Shown here: positions 1-8,025 of the stretch, in pieces
How positions within the stretch are numbered: the stretch's first letter is position 1
Layout: the number at the start of each line of letters is the position of its first letter
NCBI RefSeq assembly: GCF_004348345.1
Contig: NZ_SMJZ01000006.1
Span: forward strand, 1 to 64,000
Source of the DNA: Nonomuraea longispora
GTDB lineage: Bacteria; Actinomycetota; Actinomycetes; Streptosporangiales; Streptosporangiaceae
Reading direction: 5' to 3'
DNA: 64,000 bases
Notes under the pieces: generated by a model
Seen by the model: only the letters and a program-made list of their open reading frames with translations
The model's database searches: none
Told to the model about the DNA's origin: nothing
Made by a program: the position numbers and the translations under genes

Positions 1-1
1 C

Positions 2-2161
2 CGCCGCCCCCGACCGACCGACGAACCCGCCCCGGACCGCGACAGCAGGCCCGACGACGATGACGAGTTCTTCGACCGCGAGACGATCGCGGTCGAAGAC
101 CGGACGGTCGGCCCGCCGGTGGACCGCCCCGACGATGACGACCTGCCCTACCGTCCGACCGCCGCGTCCAAGCGCGCCCCGATCATCCCGGCCTGGGCGC
201 GCACCCTGCGCAGCATCAGGGCCATGCTGATCTGGCAGGCCAAGGACGCCGCCTACGTCGTCAGCTACCACGGTGTGCGCACGCCGAAGTACACCGCCAA
301 GGCGCTGTGGTACGCCGTTCCCGGCTTGTTCCGCACCCTTGGCCGCCTGCTGCACTGGGCTGCGGCTGAGGAGGGCAACTGGGCGCTTCGCCAGCACGCC
401 GCCGACCGCAACGACCCCGAGGTATGGCTCAAGCTGGACAAGCAGCGTCAGCGTCAGTCCCGCTGGCGCGTGTCGGTGGTCACCGCGCTGGCCGGCCTGG
501 CCTTGGTCGCCCTGCTGGTCCTCCTGCTGGCCGACGTGCCCGGCCTGGTCCGCTCCCTGCTGCCGCTGCTGGCAGGGCTGCCGGACTGGGCGTTGCGCCT
601 GCTCGTGCTCACACCCGCCGTGCCGGTGCTGGCCCGCGTCGGACGGCCCGCCGACGCGCCCATCACCGACCGCGTGAGCGAGGGACCGCGCTACCGCAAG
701 CTCACCGCCGAACTCGTACGGCGCGCCCTGCTCTCGTGCGGCATCGCCGGGATCAACTCCGCAGTGGCCAAGGATCAGCACGCCATCAGCTTCCCCAACG
801 ACATCCACCGTGACGGCCCCGGCCACCTCGCCATCGTGGATCTGCCCTACGGCGTGGAAGCTTCCGACGTGATCGCCCGCCGGGGACGCCTGGCCTCCGC
901 GATGCGGCTCCCGCTCGATCAGGTCTGGCCCGAGCCCGGCACCGGCCACCCCGGACGCCTGGCCCTGTGGGTCGGCTACGAGCCTGCCTCGCAGATGAAG
1001 CAGCCCGCCTGGCCGCTGCTGCGCGAGGGCCAGGTGGATGTGTTCAAGCCCTTCCCGTTCGCCACCACCCCGCGCATGGAGACGGTCTACGCCGAGCTGA
1101 TGTTCCGCAACTGGCTCGACGGCGGCCAGCCCGGTTCGGGCAAGACCTTCGCCTTGCGGTTGAAGGTGCTGGCTGCCGCCTTGGACCCGCGCGCTGAGCT
1201 GCGAATATATGAGCTCAAGGGCGTCGGTGACTTCAAGGTGCTGGAGCCAGTCTGCACCGAGTACGGCAACGGCTTCGACGATGAGACGTTGGCCCGCTGC
1301 GCGGGAATGATCAAGTGGCTCTACCAGGAGTGCCAGCGCCGATCCAAGCGCATCTCGCACTACGCCGCCCTGGGCAAGGCCCCGGAGAACAAGGTCACGC
1401 CCGAACTGGCCTCACTCAAGGGTTCGGGGCTGCATCCGCTCATCGTCGCCATCGATGAGCTGCAAGAACTGATGCTCTCCAAGTACGGCAAGGAAGCCGG
1501 AGAGATCCTTGAGAAGGTCATCAAGCTGGCCCGCGCGCTGGGCATCATCCTGCTGATCGGCACGCAGATCCCCGACAAGGACAGCCTCCCGACCGGCATC
1601 ACCCGCAACGTCAACACCCGCTACTGCCTCAGCGTGGCCGACCAGACGGCCAACGACATGATCCTGGGCACCTCGATGTACAAGCAGGGCTACCGCGCGA
1701 CCGTCTTCCAGCCGGTCGTGGAAGCCGGGTGGGGCATCCTGTCCGGCCTGGGCAAGCCCGCCGCCCGCCGCTCCTACTACGTCAACAGCCAGGACGCCGA
1801 ACACGTCGTGGCCCGCGCGATGAAGCTGCGTGGCCTGGCTGGCACCCTGCCGGAGACGGACACCCAGACCCGTCAAGACGCCCCCGTCTTCGACGTGCTG
1901 TCCGACCTGGCCAACATCTGGCCCGCCGGGGAGAACGCCGCATGGAACGAAGCGCTGTGCGCCCGCCTGATCGAGCTGCGGCCCGACTTCTACACCGGGT
2001 GGAAGTCCGAACAGCTCACCACCGCGCTCAAGCCGTACGGCGTGAGCGTAGGCGACATCGGACGCCGCATCGACGGCAAGGCCGTCACCCGGCGCGGTAT
2101 CCGCTTCGACGACCTCACCGAAGCCGTAGCAGAACGTAACCGCCGAAACGGCACCGACTGA
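2..2161 (+). CDS. FtsK/SpoIIIE-type conjugal DNA translocase (TraB/TraSA-like), 5' partial
   Basis: This is the hexameric ATPase that moves double-stranded DNA between mycelial cells in actinomycete conjugation. The frame is open to the window edge. A GTG at 119 is possible, but the upstream codons continue an acidic, proline-rich stretch, so the true start probably lies outside. Counting from 119, two hydrophobic segments lie at about residues 118-175, a Walker A GQPGSGKT near 335 and a Walker B (VAIDELQEL) near 442. The C-terminal part, after about residue 580, resembles the winged-helix DNA-binding end of TraB proteins (inferred). It lies directly upstream of a palindrome cluster that could be its target site. 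Confidence 0.88.
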   Translation, partial: RRPRPTDEPAPDRDSRPDDDDEFFDRETIAVEDRTVGPPVDRPDDDDLPYRPTAASKRAPIIPAWARTLRSIRAMLIWQAKDAAYVVSYHGVRTPKYTAKALWYAVPGLFRTLGRLLHWAAAEEGNWALRQHAADRNDPEVWLKLDKQRQRQSRWRVSVVTALAGLALVALLVLLLADVPGLVRSLLPLLAGLPDWALRLLVLTPAVPVLARVGRPADAPITDRVSEGPRYRKLTAELVRRALLSCGIAGINSAVAKDQHAISFPNDIHRDGPGHLAIVDLPYGVEASDVIARRGRLASAMRLPLDQVWPEPGTGHPGRLALWVGYEPASQMKQPAWPLLREGQVDVFKPFPFATTPRMETVYAELMFRNWLDGGQPGSGKTFALRLKVLAAALDPRAELRIYELKGVGDFKVLEPVCTEYGNGFDDETLARCAGMIKWLYQECQRRSKRISHYAALGKAPENKVTPELASLKGSGLHPLIVAIDELQELMLSKYGKEAGEILEKVIKLARALGIILLIGTQIPDKDSLPTGITRNVNTRYCLSVADQTANDMILGTSMYKQGYRATVFQPVVEAGWGILSGLGKPAARRSYYVNSQDAEHVVARAMKLRGLAGTLPETDTQTRQDAPVFDVLSDLANIWPAGENAAWNEALCARLIELRPDFYTGWKSEQLTTALKPYGVSVGDIGRRIDGKAVTRRGIRFDDLTEAVAERNRRNGTD

Positions 2162-2173
2162 CCCTTCGGAGGG

Positions 2174-2330
2174 TGCTAGCGCTAGCGGGCAATCCTGCTA
2201 GCGCTAGCACCCCCGCTAGCACCCCAAAACAAGCCATGATCAGGGCGCTAGCACGCTAGCGGCCCTGGCTGACGACACCCTGAATCCGGCCTGGGAGGCT
2301 GTTTTGAACCCCGCCGTGCTCGCTGCTAGC
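2174..2330. repeat. Cluster of eight GCTAGC palindromes (candidate clt or replication iteron)
   Basis: GCTAGC occurs at 2175, 2181, 2197, 2203, 2215, 2247, 2255 and 2325. The first four form two copies of the 13-mer TGCTAGCGCTAGC, 22 bases apart. The cluster fills the gap after the tra stop codon and reaches into the start of the next gene. In Streptomyces plasmids TraB recognises short repeats (clt) next to tra, and replication origins also carry iterons, so either role fits. Function is inferred from position and repetition only. Confidence 0.7.
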
Positions 2331-2555
2331 GCAGCGATCCTCACCCCAATCGTTCTCACTCTCCGTTACCTGACGCTGTGCTACGTCAAGCCCTTCCGCA
2401 CCTGCCGCAAGTGCGACGGCAAGCGCCGCATCCCCAACCGCATCGGCAAAGGCTCCCACGACTGCCGCCGCTGCGACGCCACCGGCCTGCGCCTGCGCTG
2501 GGGCCGTCACGTCCTCAACTACGCCCGCCGCCTGCACCGCGACGGCACCCGATGA
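2304..2555 (+). CDS. Small zinc-finger-like protein of the element
   Basis: The 83-residue protein starts at a TTG, supported by GGGAGG at 2293-2298. It has a hydrophobic N-terminal stretch (about residues 4-27) followed by two CxxC pairs, CRKC and CRRC, with nearby glycines, reminiscent of DnaJ-type zinc modules. The C-terminus is basic. It sits between tra and the replication genes and its stop overlaps an ATG (ATGA at 2552) of the next frame. Small proteins of this type are common in actinomycete integrative elements, but no function is known to me. It could anchor a replication or transfer factor to the membrane, which is speculation. Confidence 0.72.
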   Translation: MNPAVLAASAAILTPIVLTLRYLTLCYVKPFRTCRKCDGKRRIPNRIGKGSHDCRRCDATGLRLRWGRHVLNYARRLHRDGTR

Positions 2556-2581
2556 CCCCGCCAAGCCGAAGGAGACCGCCG

Positions 2582-3478
2582 ATGCGCACTGACCAACTCC
2601 GCTACGCCCTGGCCGCCGCCGCGCGCGGCTGGCCCGTCTTCCCACTCGTGCCCGGCGGCAAGGAGCCGCTCAAGGGCTGGCCGTGGAAGGAACGCAACAC
2701 CACCGACCCCGACGCCATCCGCGACATGTGGGCGCGTCAGCCGTACAACGTCGGCATCGCATGCGGCCCGGCCCGGCTCGTGGTGCTCGACCTCGACACC
2801 CCCAAGCCCGGCGAGATCCCACCGCCCGAGTGGGACCGGCCCGGCATCAACGACGGTGCTGACGTGCTGGCCGCGCTCTGCGACCAGCACGGCCAACCGC
2901 TCCCGCTGGAGACCTTCCAAGTCCGCACCCGCCGGGGAGGAACCCACCTGTACTACAGCGCCGCGGACGGCCTGAACCTGGGCAACACCCAGGGTTCACG
3001 CGGCGGCCTGGCCTGGCTGATCGACACGCGCGCCAACGGCGGGTACGCCGTCGGCCCCGGCAGCACCGTGACCGCCCCCGACGGCAACGGCACCTACCAA
3101 GTCCTCAACCCCGCGTCTCCCGCACCACTTCCCGACTGGCTGGCCGACCTGCTCACCCCGGCCCCGTTGCCCGAACAGCGCCCGGTGGTGGTGGACCTGG
3201 CCAGCGCCGAACGGCACAGCGCCTACCTGCAAACCGCCATCAACGGCGAGTTGGAACGGGTGACCAGTTCACCCGAGCACGGCCACAACGTCGCGCTCTA
3301 CCGCGCCTCCGTCGCGCTGGGTCAGCTCGTGGCCGGTGGCACGCTGTCCGAGCACGAGGTGACCGGCCTGCTGCTCAACGCCGCTCAGAACGTCGGCCAG
3401 CGGTACGGCGAAGCCTGCCGAACCATCGGATCAGGGCTCAAAGCCGGTGCCCGCAGGCCGCGAACGGTCGCCGCATGA
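2582..3478 (+). CDS. Bifunctional DNA primase/polymerase (prim-pol) replication protein
   Basis: The 298-residue protein matches the N-terminal prim-pol fold of archaeo-eukaryotic-type primases. A DxD metal motif lies at D70/D72 (VVLDLDT), the next catalytic histidine at H122 (GGTHLYY), and a further acidic residue at D148 (WLIDTR). The start at 2582 follows AAGGAG at 2569-2574; an upstream in-frame ATG at 2552 overlaps the previous stop but has a poorer ribosome site. Its stop overlaps the start of the helicase gene. Together they form a RepPP-type replication initiation module, letting the element replicate autonomously after excision. Confidence 0.87.
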   Translation: MRTDQLRYALAAAARGWPVFPLVPGGKEPLKGWPWKERNTTDPDAIRDMWARQPYNVGIACGPARLVVLDLDTPKPGEIPPPEWDRPGINDGADVLAALCDQHGQPLPLETFQVRTRRGGTHLYYSAADGLNLGNTQGSRGGLAWLIDTRANGGYAVGPGSTVTAPDGNGTYQVLNPASPAPLPDWLADLLTPAPLPEQRPVVVDLASAERHSAYLQTAINGELERVTSSPEHGHNVALYRASVALGQLVAGGTLSEHEVTGLLLNAAQNVGQRYGEACRTIGSGLKAGARRPRTVAA

Positions 3479-4623
3479 ACAGCTCCGACAAGCCTTCTCA
3501 CCTGCACCTCGTGCGTGGTGATGCCGTCCACGCGCCCGACCTGTCGAGCACTCCGCCGGCGCCCTTCCGCACCTCGTGGACCGCCGACGAACTCATGGCC
3601 ATGACCTTCCCCGAGCCCAAGTACGCCGTGCCCGGCATCCTGGCCGAAGGGCTCTCGCTGCTGGCCGGACCGCCCAAGGTCGGCAAGAGCTGGCTGTCAC
3701 TCAGTACGGCTATCGCCGTCGCCGCCGGAACTAAGGCCCTGGGCTCCATCCCGGTGGAACCCGGCCCAGTGCTCTACCTGGCCTTGGAGGACACCCCGCG
3801 CCGACTCCAGAACCGCATGGCCAAGATCCTGCACGGCCAGCCCGCACCCGCTCAACTCACCCTGGCCACCTCATGCCCGACCCTGCCCAACGGCGGAGCT
3901 GAGCACATCGCACGCTGGCTGGAACGCAACGTCGGCGCGCGCCTGGTGGTCATCGACGTGTTCGCCAAGGTACGCGGCACCACCCCGCCCGGCCTGTCGG
4001 CCTATGACGCCGACTACGCCGCGATGGGGTACGCCAAGCGCCTGGCCGACACGTTCGGCGTGGCTGTGGTGCTTGTGCATCACGTCCGCAAGATGGGCTC
4101 TGACGACTTCCTGGAGCAGGTCTCCGGCACGAACGGTCTGGCCGGTGCCGCTGACTCCACGTTGGTGCTCAAGCGCGCCCGAGGGACTGCCGACGGCGTG
4201 CTCCACATCACGGGGAGGGATGTGGAAGAGGCCGAACACGCCCTGTCCTTCCAATCCGACACCGGCACCTGGCACCTCCTCGACGGCCCGCCCGAGGATC
4301 ACCAACTCGGAGAGACCCGCACGGCCATCGTCCGATACCTGCGCAGCAACCCGAACAGCCCGCCCAAGGACATCGCCGAAGCCATCGGCCTGTCCCGCGA
4401 CACGGTCAAGCGGACATGCGCCCGCATGGCCACCGACGGCCAGGTCGGCGTGGACGCCGCCGGACGCTACCGCCTGCCGGGGACAGAGTCCCCCGGAAGT
4501 GTCCCCGGCGTCCCCGCTGTCCCCGTACCGCCTCTGACCAGCACAAACGCGACCGATCTCCGGGGACAGTCCACCCTGCCCGCTGTCCCCGCTGTCCCCG
4601 CCAAGGAGAACGACCCTTCATGA
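3475..4623 (+). CDS. RecA-like AAA ATPase, replicative helicase partner of the prim-pol
   Basis: The 382-residue protein has a Walker A GPPKVGKS at residues 65-72, a Walker B (RLVVIDVF) near 155, and a VVLVHHVRK motif like the sensor strand of RepA/KaiC-type helicases. Near residues 298-335 a winged-helix segment follows (KDIAEAIGLSRDTVKR). The tail is rich in Pro, Val and Ala with a repeated VPAVP motif. It overlaps the prim-pol gene by four bases (ATGA) and the excisionase gene likewise, so the genes are probably translationally coupled. The likely role is DNA unwinding for element replication, inferred from family and context. Confidence 0.83.
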   Translation: MNSSDKPSHLHLVRGDAVHAPDLSSTPPAPFRTSWTADELMAMTFPEPKYAVPGILAEGLSLLAGPPKVGKSWLSLSTAIAVAAGTKALGSIPVEPGPVLYLALEDTPRRLQNRMAKILHGQPAPAQLTLATSCPTLPNGGAEHIARWLERNVGARLVVIDVFAKVRGTTPPGLSAYDADYAAMGYAKRLADTFGVAVVLVHHVRKMGSDDFLEQVSGTNGLAGAADSTLVLKRARGTADGVLHITGRDVEEAEHALSFQSDTGTWHLLDGPPEDHQLGETRTAIVRYLRSNPNSPPKDIAEAIGLSRDTVKRTCARMATDGQVGVDAAGRYRLPGTESPGSVPGVPAVPVPPLTSTNATDLRGQSTLPAVPAVPAKENDPS

Positions 4624-4823
4624 ACACGGCCATTGAAGACGCCCAGCTCTACCGGATCACCGACGCCATGCAGCTCCTGAGGCTCAGCAGGAGCTTGATC
4701 TACGACCAGATCAGGACAGGCCGCCTGCGCTCAGTCAAGCAAGGCCGCGCCCGTCTGATCACCGCAAACGCCATCCGCGAGTACATCGCACTTCTGGAAA
4801 AGGAAGCAGAGGAAGCAGCCTGA
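4620..4823 (+). CDS. xis: Excisionase, MerR-like helix-turn-helix
   Basis: This 67-residue protein is a single helix-turn-helix: a YRITDAMQLLRLSRSLIYDQ recognition region, a short wing (GRLRSVKQGRARLI), then a C-terminal helix ending in acidic residues. This is the usual form of AICE excisionases, which bend attachment-site DNA and steer the integrase toward excision. Its ATG overlaps the helicase stop (ATGA) and its TGA overlaps the int start (TGATG), so xis and int are co-translated. The size and position immediately upstream of int make the call firm. Confidence 0.88.
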   Translation: MNTAIEDAQLYRITDAMQLLRLSRSLIYDQIRTGRLRSVKQGRARLITANAIREYIALLEKEAEEAA

Positions 4824-5965
4824 TGACCAAGCGACGTAGCAGGGGAGACGGCGGTCTCCACTGGGATGACAAGCGGCAACGCTGGATCGCGACCGCAAGT
4901 CTCGGCTTCGCGCCGGACGGCAAGCGGATCATCAAGCGGGGAAGCGGCAAAACCAAGACGGAAGCCAAGGCCAAGCTCAAGGAGGTACTCAGGGACTACG
5001 AAGACGGGCTGACCATCGCGCCAGGGGAGTTCACCGTCGCTCAGGCCGCGACTGACTGGTTGGCCTACGGGCTCAGCGGTCTGGACCCGAGCACCGTTGC
5101 GACGAACACGACCCTGGTCAAGACACACATCATCCCGGCACTGGGTAAGCGGAAGCTCCGCGACCTCAGTGCACAGGATGTGGACAAATGGCTGGCAGGC
5201 AAGGCCAAGACGCACAGCACGAGCACCGTGGCCCGGCTCCACTCGTGTCTGAATCGGATCATCAAGCGCGCCATGGCGCGGGACAAGGTCCGTCGGAACG
5301 TCGTTGAGCTGTGCCGAGTGCCTCAAGGGAAGGAAGGGCGTCCGTCCAAGGCGCTCACGATGGCTCAGGCCGAAGAGGTGCTCAAGGCAGCCGAGGACAA
5401 GAACCTGTACGCCTACATCGTGGTCTCCCTGCTCACCGGCGCGCGAACGGAGGAACTCCGCGCGCTGCGCTGGGATCACGTTGACCTCGTGGGCAACCTC
5501 GACGGCACCCCACCGATCCCGCCGTACGTCGCCGTGTGGCGCTCCGTGCGGAACGGGGGAGACACCAAGACCCGCAAGTCACGGCGCACTCTGGCACTCC
5601 CCAAACGGTGCGTCGACGTGCTGATCGAGCAACAGGAAGCCCAGCAGAAGGAACAGGGCGACGCCTGGTCAGAGCACGGCCTGGTGTTCGCGTCCAACGC
5701 CGGAACCGAACTGGACGCGGCCAACGTACGGCGCGCGTTCCGCCGGGTCATCAAGCGCACCAGCTTGAACCCGAAGGAGTGGACGCCCCGAGAGCTGCGG
5801 CACAGCTTCGTGTCCCTGCTCTCCGACAACGGGACGCCCCTGGAGGAGATCTCCCGCTTGGTCGGGCACAGCAGCACCGCAGTGACAGAGCTGGTCTACC
5901 GGAAGCAGATTAGGCCCGTGCTCCAAGGGGGAGCGGTGGTCATGGACCGCATCTTTCAATCGTGA
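4823..5965 (+). CDS. int: Tyrosine site-specific integrase
   Basis: The 380-residue protein has an N-terminal arm-type DNA-binding part, a SAM-like core-binding domain (about residues 70-165) and a catalytic domain. Visible active-site residues are R208 (TGARTEELR), a lysine near 252, R326 (RELRHSFVS), H349 (VGHSS) and the nucleophile Y359 (LVYRK). The first box II histidine is replaced by arginine (R323), a substitution I have seen in other actinomycete integrases. It would recombine the element with the 3' end of the nearby tRNA-Ile gene. It converges on the HEPN gene, with a hairpin between them. Confidence 0.93.
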   Translation: MTKRRSRGDGGLHWDDKRQRWIATASLGFAPDGKRIIKRGSGKTKTEAKAKLKEVLRDYEDGLTIAPGEFTVAQAATDWLAYGLSGLDPSTVATNTTLVKTHIIPALGKRKLRDLSAQDVDKWLAGKAKTHSTSTVARLHSCLNRIIKRAMARDKVRRNVVELCRVPQGKEGRPSKALTMAQAEEVLKAAEDKNLYAYIVVSLLTGARTEELRALRWDHVDLVGNLDGTPPIPPYVAVWRSVRNGGDTKTRKSRRTLALPKRCVDVLIEQQEAQQKEQGDAWSEHGLVFASNAGTELDAANVRRAFRRVIKRTSLNPKEWTPRELRHSFVSLLSDNGTPLEEISRLVGHSSTAVTELVYRKQIRPVLQGGAVVMDRIFQS

Positions 5966-5985
5966 ACGTCAGCGCTCGGCCGGCT

Positions 5986-6012
5986 GTCCTCCTGCGACTA
6001 CCGCAGGAGGAC
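5986..6012. terminator. Bidirectional hairpin between int and the HEPN gene
   Basis: An 11-bp perfect stem, GTCCTCCTGCG with CGCAGGAGGAC, flanks a five-base loop in the 55-base gap between two convergent genes. There is no T-run, which is common for actinomycete terminators. Confidence 0.7.
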
Positions 6013-6020
6013 GGCATCGC

Positions 6021-6985
6021 TTAGTCTCCAGAGCTGATGTAGTCGAAGCAGGTGGAGCAGATGTTCATCTCATCTGGCCCCGCCGGGATCCACTCACCGC
6101 ACCGAGAGCACCGATCAAGCTCGCCCCGCTCACCGTAGTACCCACAAGAAAAGCATCCTTGGGTGGCTTGACCGACCCGGTGGTCACGATCCCATCCACC
6201 AACGCCCTATCCGCACAGATGTGGCAATGGCCCACGATCCATTCGCCACCGTCCTTCACGGTCGCGTACTCGCTCTCCCCTAGGACGTTGGACGCATAGT
6301 CATCAGCGGCCACGACACCCGCAAGGCGGTAAGCACAGAACAGGCAACTGCCAGGCTCACCATCCGCGAACAAATATGCCTCGTTGAGGCACTCAGGGCA
6401 CTTGACCACAGGAACACCCGCTTGGGAGATGACGGGCTTGAGTGATTTCATCCGCTCGCGGACCATCACCTCGATCTCTCGGATCCGCTCCATGACGCTG
6501 GCATACGTGTCGTTGATGAGTTCGCGTTCGTCGTCAGGTGCGCCCGGGGCGAGTTCCTTCTCGATGAAGCGCAGGAGAGCCTCCATCGCACGGGCGACTG
6601 TAGCGCGCGTCGCCAATGGGTTATCTCCGATGAGCGCGAAGTGCGCTATCTGGTTACGCGTCCGGTTCAAGCTTGTGATCCGCTGACGGTCCTTCTCTGA
6701 GATCGCCACGTTCGCGATACCCGCAAGCCGGTCCAAGGCCTGATCGATGGTGGCACTCTTGAAGTCTCCGGCCTCATACTTCGTGCGCTGTGCCTCCCGA
6801 GGATCCGCCACGACAAGCGTCCAATGCTCGCGAGCCAGCCGAACCTTAAGGAGGGTCTCGATGCTGGCACTGAGATGAAGAGCGGCGTACTTTACCTCCC
6901 TCGCACCACCGCTACCGAGTAGCTCGACGGCGCTTTCGAGGAAGTCCAAGCCGTTGTTGACCACATGCCAGTTGATCTCAACCAT
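6021..6985 (-). pseudogene. HEPN-domain, triple zinc-ribbon protein, interrupted by a -1 frameshift
   Basis: The start at 6985 is supported by GGGAG at 6991-6995. As read, the frame ends at 6065. A HEPN RNase-type motif RNQIAH (Rx4H, R110-H115) lies in an alpha-helical N-terminal half, followed by CPEC/CLFC and CHIC. After about residue 265 the frame runs into non-protein-like sequence, while the adjacent frame continues with CFSC, CSRC and CSTC and stops at 6021. One extra G in the run at 6191-6193 (CCC on plus) would give one 321-residue protein with three complete zinc ribbons. It may be a true mutation, an assembly error or programmed frameshifting. HEPN proteins often act as RNA-cutting toxins or defence factors; that role here is inferred. 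Confidence 0.75.
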
Positions 6986-7076
6986 GGCTACTCCCTCGCC
7001 ACGCAGAGGCACTCGGTCGCGCTCCGTTGGAGACAAGATCCGGAACGGTAGTCACACAGTTAGACACTCAAGCAGC

Positions 7077-7114
7077 AAAATGGCCGCTTCCCGAAGATCG
7101 GATAGCGGCCTTTT
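7077..7114. terminator. Hairpin flanked by A and T runs downstream of tRNA-Ile
   Basis: GGCCGCT (7082-7088) pairs with AGCGGCC (7104-7110), with AAAA before and TTTT after, so it can end transcription in either direction. It lies 17 bases past the tRNA 3' end on the element side. It would stop tRNA transcripts from entering the element, and lies just upstream of the promoter region of the HEPN gene. Confidence 0.7.
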
Positions 7115-7130
7115 GACTGGTCAAACTATG

Positions 7131-7176
7131 TGGGGCTACCAGGACTTGAACCTGGGACCTCTTCCTTATCAGGGAA
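7131..7176. other. Putative right attachment site in the tRNA 3' half
   Basis: Elements of this type recombine within the T-arm and anticodon-arm half of a tRNA gene and carry a copy of that end so the tRNA stays whole. The tRNA here is intact and its 3' end faces int. The exact core cannot be set without the left end of the element. Confidence 0.5.
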
Positions 7177-7204
7177 GCGCTCTAACCGTCTGAGCTATAG
7201 CCCC
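7131..7204 (-). tRNA. ileT: tRNA-Ile (GAT anticodon)
   Basis: The minus strand folds as a complete cloverleaf. The acceptor stem GGGGCTA pairs with TAGCCCC, the anticodon stem CTTCC pairs with GGAAG around loop CTGATAA (anticodon GAT at 7170-7168), and the T-arm is CCAGG-TTCAAGT-CCTGG. The discriminator base is A at 7131 and no CCA is encoded. Location downstream of gyrA and the DUF3566 gene is conserved in actinobacteria, where a tRNA-Ala usually follows. That gene is not seen here, probably because the element separates the two. Confidence 0.97.
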
Positions 7205-7291
7205 GCACGCACACCGAACGTTATCGCATCCGGCGATCGGAGGCGAACCGGTTTGTTCGGTCGGGAAAAGCTTACCGTGTCCGGCCTGCTG

Positions 7292-7324
7292 CTCGCGCCG
7301 TGCCGGGCGAGGGCACGGCGCGAG
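7292..7324 (-). terminator. Terminator of the gyrBA-DUF3566 transcript
   Basis: A 13-bp perfect stem (CTCGCGCCGTGCC with its complement, seven-base loop) begins 16 bases after the DUF3566 stop codon. Confidence 0.75.
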
Positions 7325-7339
7325 CACACCGGCTACGGC

Positions 7340-8023
7340 CTATTCGGCCTCGCTGAAGGTCACCTCGACGCCCCCGACGAGGTCGGAGGCGACGTTGTAG
7401 ATGACCGCCCCCAGCGTGGCCAGAGCCGTGATGAGCACGACGTTGACCGCTCCGATCAGGGCGGTGTAGCCCAGGATGCGCACGGGCTCGAACCAGGACG
7501 CGATGTCGATCGGGATCGAGTTCTGGCCCTGCTCGCCCTGGCCGAGCTGGTTGACCAGGTCGACGATCGAGTCGAACACGCCCAGCGCCGACAGCACGCC
7601 GTAGAGCACGGCCACCGCCACGAACAGCACCACGAAGCAGACCAGGGACACCACGAAGCTGAACTTCATGGCCGACCATGGCTCGATGCGGCGCAGGACC
7701 AGGTGGGCCTTGCGGGGGAGCCGCGCCCCCGCGCCGCCCGACTTCTTCTTCGGCGCCTCGGCCGCGGGCGGCGGAGGTGCCTCCGTGGCCAGCGACGGGC
7801 GGATGCGTACCGTGTCGTTGCCCTCCGGCTGCTGCGACGACTGCTTCTGCGGAGGCGTCGGCGGCGGCGCGGGCTTGGCGTCGTCCTTGGCCGGGAAGGG
7901 CCTGCCCTGTGCGGGCGAGGTGTCCCGGGTTTCGTCGAAGGTCTCTTTCTCTGTGGGTCTCTTCGGTTGTTGTCCGTTACCCGAAGCCGCCTTTGCCCTG
8001 GCGGTGCCACCTTGGGCGCTCAT
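7340..8023 (-). CDS. DUF3566 family membrane protein
   Basis: The 227-residue protein has a disordered N-terminus rich in Pro, Gln and Lys (about residues 1-95), then the DUF3566 region. That region has a first transmembrane helix (FVVSLVCFVVLFVAVAVLYG), an amphipathic loop and a second helix (LIGAVNVVLITALATLGAVI), and an acidic end. The gene follows gyrA by two bases, so they are co-transcribed. This linkage of gyrA, DUF3566 and tRNA-Ile is a standard actinobacterial arrangement. Function is unknown. Its length is typical of the longer actinomycete members. Confidence 0.92.
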   Translation of the reverse strand: MSAQGGTARAKAASGNGQQPKRPTEKETFDETRDTSPAQGRPFPAKDDAKPAPPPTPPQKQSSQQPEGNDTVRIRPSLATEAPPPPAAEAPKKKSGGAGARLPRKAHLVLRRIEPWSAMKFSFVVSLVCFVVLFVAVAVLYGVLSALGVFDSIVDLVNQLGQGEQGQNSIPIDIASWFEPVRILGYTALIGAVNVVLITALATLGAVIYNVASDLVGGVEVTFSEAE

Positions 8024-8025
8024 GA

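Larger units (their letters stand above)
1..7131. mobile_element. Right part of an AICE integrated at tRNA-Ile
   Basis: The gene set is FtsK/TraB translocase, prim-pol replication protein, RecA-like helicase, MerR-like excisionase and tyrosine integrase, all on the plus strand with short overlaps. This is the core of an actinomycete integrative and conjugative element with a prim-pol (RepPP) replication module. The right boundary is inferred at the 3' end of the tRNA-Ile gene, because such elements integrate into tRNA 3' ends and int lies nearby. The left end is outside the window, so the direct repeat that would prove the boundary cannot be seen. Confidence 0.85.

Noticed and set aside
2378-2581. 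Longer start for the prim-pol
   Set aside because: The extra residues are an Arg/Pro shadow of the small zinc-finger gene, and a good ribosome site precedes 2582.
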